From JBOFEH01 sp051650265 (GTDB taxonomy: Bacteria > Bacillota > Clostridia > Lachnospirales > Cellulosilyticaceae), in assembly GCA_051650265.1 (NCBI GenBank), contig JBOFIR010000072.1:1-19921 (forward strand): 19,921 nt of DNA. Reading direction: 5' to 3'. Below, piece by piece: positions 16,376 through 19,921 of this stretch (positions within the stretch are counted from its first letter, which is position 1; each line of letters starts with the position of its first letter). The notes under the pieces are model-generated. The model was not told the origin of the DNA and did no database searches. It saw only the letters and a list, made by a program, of their open reading frames with translations. The position numbers and the translations under genes were made by a program.

Positions 16376-19357
16376 CTAAATCAGATAAGCATAGTCATCT
16401 AATAGTGTTGCAATCATGGTTTTAAGATTAGAATGCCAATCAAAAGTTTCCAGTGTAAACTCACCGATCTGCCCGTCAAGGCGCACCATAAAGCGTTGAC
16501 ACATAGGATCTTTTACAAAAAGGCCTTCATTAGTGCTTTGGTGGAAGTCGTGTGCGGTATGGAATAAAGTGAATTTTTCTTTATAAGGTGAACTATTATA
16601 AGGACAGAATACGGTACAGTTACCACATTCATTACACATACGGTCAATATGCAAGATTTGTGTGTGGCCGTTGACCTTGAGTGCGATATTGGCTCTGTTT
16701 GGACAGACATCACAGCAGCATTCACAGATGTGGTCACATGAGAGACAGCGGCTAGGTTCCTCTTCTAATGAGGTCATTTGATGTAAGAGACCTTTTTTCT
16801 CATAAGGTGTAGACGCATCATCGCACAAAGAAGGGGTATTATAGTCAATAGCCTTTAAGTCAAGATGCTCTAAAATAGCGTTTGCCGCTTGGTTGGCATC
16901 ACGTATGGCTTCAACTACAGTAGCAGGTCCATATGCACAGTCACCGATTGCGAAGACACCTTCTTGGATCTTATGTGTTTGAGGACTAAATAGGGGTTTT
17001 CGTTTGGCATCTAAAGGAAGTGCATTAGTACTAAAGAATGTATCGTCAACGGCTTCACCGACAGCCGCAATCACGCAGTCTGCTGGTAGTGTGACAAAAG
17101 TATCTGTTGGCACAGGTGAGCGGCGGCCACTTGCATCAGGTGAACCGAGTACCATCTGTTGGCAGCGAAGGAGCCCATCTTTGAGTGCTATAGGTGTAAG
17201 GAGTTCTCTAAAGACTACGCCATCTTCAAGTGCCAAAGTAAGCTCTTCTTGGTCAGCGGGCATATAGCGTTTGGTTCTGCGGTAAACAAGTGAGACACTT
17301 TCTACGCCAGGGGTACGTTTGGCAGCTCTAGCAGCATCCATAGCGGTATTGCCACCCCCAATCACAATGACATGTTTACCAATTTGAAGCGTGGGGTCCT
17401 CGCGGCGTGAGCGCTCTAGGAAATGAAGGACATTGAGTGTTTCACCTTCTTCAAGGTGGAGCATGCCAGGTTTGTCAGCACCAATAGCTAAGATGACATG
17501 ATCAAAACCTTGGGACTCCAAGTCGGCAATAGAATGTACAGGATGATTGAGTTGGATTTGAACACCATAATGACGAATGAGCTTCACATCGTTTTCCACG
17601 GTTTCCGTAGCAATTCTAAATGCAGGTACGATATGTCTCACGATCCCACCTAAGCTTTCTCTTTTTTCGAATATAGTGGTGGGCACACCTGCTTTTCCTA
17701 AGAAGTACGCAGCGGCAAGACCCGCTGGGCCACCTCCGATAATAGCCACTTTTTGAGTTGTAGTAGGGGCAAAGGGAGGGAGTTCTTTCAAAAGTGTGTC
17801 AAAAGCTTCTGTAGCAGCTAATAGTTTGAGATCCCGAATGGCAACAGAAGTTTCATAGAAATTCCTACGGCAACGGTCCATGCAACGATGATTGCAAATG
17901 GTCCCTGTCATAAAAGGAAGTGGATTCTTAGAGACAATCACCCGGAGTGCTTCAAGATACTTGCCTTCACCGCAAAGACGGATATATTCTGGAATATCTT
18001 GCGCAATGGGGCAACCCTTTGTACAAGGGGCAAAAGTACAATCAAGAAGTGGTACCACATCGGGACGTTTGCGGGAAGCTAAGGGCTTGATCGGCTTACG
18101 ATAGTAGTCATCGGTAAGGGTTTTATGTGCCAAGGTATTTATTTTTTCCACATTAAGGGAAGCTAAGGGCTGCATGTTGGCAGCTGTAATCTGAGTAGCA
18201 ATTTGTGTAAGGCGACTATAACCACCTGGCTTGAGCAGTGTGGTGGCTAATGTAATGGGATAAATACCTGTAGCCAGTAGTTCGCCTATATTGAATGCAT
18301 CAGCGCCACCAGAGAAAGAAATTGGGAGTGAACCACCAAAGGCATCAGCAAGTTTTTTTGCTACCGAAATCGTCAGTGGGAATAAAGAGCGACCTGACAT
18401 ATACATTTCTTCCCCAGGAAGTTCTTTGGCACCAATCTTAACAGGGAACGTATTGGTTAGTTTGACACCAAAGCTGAGTGAGCGTGAGGCTGCAAGGTTT
18501 TGAAGCCTTTGGAGCATCGGCACAGCATCATCAAAACCAAGGTCATTGTTAAAGTGATGATCATCAAAAAGGAGGTAGTCATAGCCCATCTGATCCATAG
18601 TCTGGCGTGCAAAGTCATAACCGAGCAAAGTCGGGTTACATTTGATATAAGTATGTAGTTGCTTTTGGGTGATGAGATGTGTTGCGATGCGTTCGATTTC
18701 TGCAGGTGGGCAACCATGTAAAGTAGAAAGTGTAATGGAGTGGGATACTTGTGGTGATATGTTATGGATATAAGCGGCATCTACTTTGGAGAAGCGATAA
18801 AGGTGATCTAAAGCCCACTGGCTACAGCTTTTCCAAATAGGTGTTTTGGAAGCATCTTTAAGATTTTCAATATAGCCATCGATCTTGGGTGAGTGAATAC
18901 CCTCTAAGTCATAGCCTACGCTCATATTGAAGATAAAGCTGTCTGCGTCACCAAGATCCCATTCTTTGGCAAGGAGCTTGAGTGCGAACCAAGCTTTGGT
19001 GTATTCGTCAAAGGCTTCAGGAACAGTGAGTTCTGTGGACCACTCTACGTTGTAACACTCATCAGGGGCATAGATACAAGGCTTTGAGACGGGGAGGTCT
19101 TCACCGTCTAGGGTCTGAACAGTTTTGAGTTCAAAGAAGCGGGCACCTGCGATATAGGCAGCGATAATATTTTGGGCCAATTGGGTGTGAGGGCCAGCAG
19201 CGGGGCCAAAAGGCAGTTCGAGTGGACTTCCAAAGAGTGTATAAGGGGCAGAGGGTGCTGCTTGAAAGCGGTTTTTGATACCAAATGTACTACCTTTTTC
19301 GGTTAAAATCCAATGCATAAGCTGGTCAAATGGGATGGGAGTCATACGATCACTCAT
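16376..19357 (-). CDS. ygfK: YgfK: putative selenate reductase / multi-domain flavin Fe-S oxidoreductase
   Basis: A 993-residue cytosolic protein that follows the known YgfK sequence throughout. Domains in order: a TIM-barrel FMN-type domain (about 5-410; GPAAGPHTQLAQNI, LHGCPP with Cys216, KCNPTLLGYD, SGGADAFNIGELLATG); a Cys-rich [4Fe-4S] domain (Cys440, 445, 449, 488, 492, 496); an FAD fold (IIGGGPAGLA, 539-548); an NAD(P) fold (VIGGGNTAMDAA, 665-676) and FAD return GDCAYGP (805); and two C-terminal ferredoxin clusters (871-886 and 908-919). These are dihydropyrimidine dehydrogenase modules reordered. The start at 19357 has AAAGGA 11 nt upstream; the longer frame to 19411 would need TTG and overlap ssnA. 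The 'selenate reductase' name is historical. Reductive purine chemistry, or electron transfer to the Mo hydroxylase, is more plausible here (inference). Confidence 0.88.
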   Translation of the reverse strand: MSDRMTPIPFDQLMHWILTEKGSTFGIKNRFQAAPSAPYTLFGSPLELPFGPAAGPHTQLAQNIIAAYIAGARFFELKTVQTLDGEDLPVSKPCIYAPDECYNVEWSTELTVPEAFDEYTKAWFALKLLAKEWDLGDADSFIFNMSVGYDLEGIHSPKIDGYIENLKDASKTPIWKSCSQWALDHLYRFSKVDAAYIHNISPQVSHSITLSTLHGCPPAEIERIATHLITQKQLHTYIKCNPTLLGYDFARQTMDQMGYDYLLFDDHHFNNDLGFDDAVPMLQRLQNLAASRSLSFGVKLTNTFPVKIGAKELPGEEMYMSGRSLFPLTISVAKKLADAFGGSLPISFSGGADAFNIGELLATGIYPITLATTLLKPGGYSRLTQIATQITAANMQPLASLNVEKINTLAHKTLTDDYYRKPIKPLASRKRPDVVPLLDCTFAPCTKGCPIAQDIPEYIRLCGEGKYLEALRVIVSKNPLPFMTGTICNHRCMDRCRRNFYETSVAIRDLKLLAATEAFDTLLKELPPFAPTTTQKVAIIGGGPAGLAAAYFLGKAGVPTTIFEKRESLGGIVRHIVPAFRIATETVENDVKLIRHYGVQIQLNHPVHSIADLESQGFDHVILAIGADKPGMLHLEEGETLNVLHFLERSRREDPTLQIGKHVIVIGGGNTAMDAARAAKRTPGVESVSLVYRRTKRYMPADQEELTLALEDGVVFRELLTPIALKDGLLRCQQMVLGSPDASGRRSPVPTDTFVTLPADCVIAAVGEAVDDTFFSTNALPLDAKRKPLFSPQTHKIQEGVFAIGDCAYGPATVVEAIRDANQAANAILEHLDLKAIDYNTPSLCDDASTPYEKKGLLHQMTSLEEEPSRCLSCDHICECCCDVCPNRANIALKVNGHTQILHIDRMCNECGNCTVFCPYNSSPYKEKFTLFHTAHDFHQSTNEGLFVKDPMCQRFMVRLDGQIGEFTLETFDWHSNLKTMIATLLDDYAYLI

Positions 19358-19368
19358 AGAGATCACGA

Positions 19369-19374
19369 TCCTTT
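19369..19374 (-). promoter_or_regulatory. Ribosome binding site that sets the ygfK start
   Basis: AAAGGA on the minus strand lies 11 nt before the ATG at 19357. An in-frame GTG (19366-19364) is only 2 nt from it and too close. The ATG at 19345 (Met-Thr-Pro-Ile-Pro-Phe) is a possible alternative, with a product 4 residues shorter. Confidence 0.45.
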
Positions 19375-19395
19375 CATTATCAAATTTATAGGAGA

Positions 19396-19921
19396 TTAGA
19401 GACGTTTCCAAAGTGCAGCGGCAAGTGCGCGTGCTCTTGCCATAAGCGCGGCTTCATCGGCGATGACCACTTCGCGGTTTGCCATGAGCACACGTCCGCG
19501 TGCAATGGTCCAGGTGACACAACGACCATTCAGTCCAAAGAGGATATGTGAGTTGATGTTTGAGGCACTAAGTGGTGTTTGGGGTACGTACTGTGCAACA
19601 ATCACATCGGCAGCGGCACCTGGTCGAAGTACGCCAAGAGGGGTATCAAAGAAGCGATTTGCAATAGCAGCATTTTTTTCAAAAAGCATGCTAGGAATCT
19701 CTCCCCAAGCAACTGAAGGATTGCAAAGATGGTGCTTGTGAAGGATATTAGCAACTTTCATGGATTCGATCATATCGTTGGTATAGCCATCAGTGCCAAG
19801 GCCAATGAGAATGCCACGTTTGAAAAGTTCAAGCACGGGTGGACAGCCTACGGCATTTCCCATATTGCTTTCTGGGTTGTGCACAACAATGGTATCGGTG
19901 GCTTGGAGCAGTGCCATTTCT
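19396..19921 (-). CDS. ssnA: SsnA: amidohydrolase/aminohydrolase, C-terminal part (5' end outside window)
   Basis: The last 174 or so residues of an amidohydrolase; the frame is open at the window edge, with Glu before the first visible Met. VVHNPESNMGNAVG, LGTDGYTNDMIES and VANILHKHHLCNPSVAW match the SsnA family strongly. Asp in LGTDGYTNDM is the zinc-ligand position at the end of strand 8. The tail has the usual metal-independent beta-sandwich closing sequence with FDTPLGVLRPGAAADVIV. The N-terminal HxH lies outside the window. SsnA is regularly encoded beside ygfK and Mo hydroxylases, and has been linked genetically to anaerobic uric-acid degradation. Its substrate is not settled; a ring-opening or deamination step on a purine breakdown product is inferred. 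The stop is 38 nt before ygfK. Confidence 0.9.
   Translation of the reverse strand, partial: EMALLQATDTIVVHNPESNMGNAVGCPPVLELFKRGILIGLGTDGYTNDMIESMKVANILHKHHLCNPSVAWGEIPSMLFEKNAAIANRFFDTPLGVLRPGAAADVIVAQYVPQTPLSASNINSHILFGLNGRCVTWTIARGRVLMANREVVIADEAALMARARALAAALWKRL

Noticed and set aside
19358..19411. 18-codon upstream extension of ygfK
   Set aside because: It would start at TTG, overlap ssnA and lack a good ribosome site; the ATG at 19357 fits better.
644..19921. Iron and purine modules as a single functional island
   Set aside because: They are convergent and separated by a strong bidirectional terminator. Both consume or serve Fe-S proteins, but shared control is not shown by the sequence.

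Overview
The window looks like an anaerobic, low-to-moderate-GC Gram-positive bacterium of the Bacillota, most likely a clostridial lineage. The reasons are a lipobox-type ferri-siderophore binding protein with no TonB parts, AGGAGG-type Shine-Dalgarno sites, tight operons, and a purine cluster of the kind known from purine-fermenting clostridia and gut anaerobes. No RNA gene, insertion sequence, CRISPR array or origin was seen, and no gene-free stretch exceeds about 225 bases.

Left edge (1-660): the C-terminal part of a PHP-type phosphoesterase-like protein enters from outside the window and ends at a bidirectional terminator.

Iron module (644-7399): on the minus strand lie an AraC/PchR-type regulator and, downstream of it, a small DtxR/MntR-family metalloregulator. 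Diverging from them on the plus strand is a five-gene operon: siderophore-binding lipoprotein, two FecCD permeases, ATPase and an MFS transporter. A good sigma-A promoter with a palindrome over the expected start site (AGTTAG..CTAACT) precedes this operon, so iron repression is likely. The operon ends at a strong bidirectional hairpin.

Purine module (7403 to the right edge, all minus strand; the 5' end lies beyond the window). In transcription order: ssnA (partial), ygfK, a fused 2Fe-2S/molybdopterin hydroxylase of the 'selenium-dependent xanthine dehydrogenase' type, an 8-oxoguanine deaminase-like amidohydrolase, guanine deaminase, then xdhA, xdhB and xdhC (Mo, FAD and 2Fe-2S subunits). Gaps are 38 nt or less, and two junctions overlap by 8 nt. 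Together they could feed guanine (via xanthine) and 8-oxoguanine into uric acid. YgfK, a large FMN/FAD/Fe-S protein built from the domains of dihydropyrimidine dehydrogenase in a different order, together with SsnA, may carry the product onward reductively. The ygfK/ssnA/xdh set is known from clusters linked to anaerobic uric-acid breakdown and to selenium-dependent molybdenum hydroxylases. The exact reactions of YgfK and SsnA are the least settled and most interesting part of the window.
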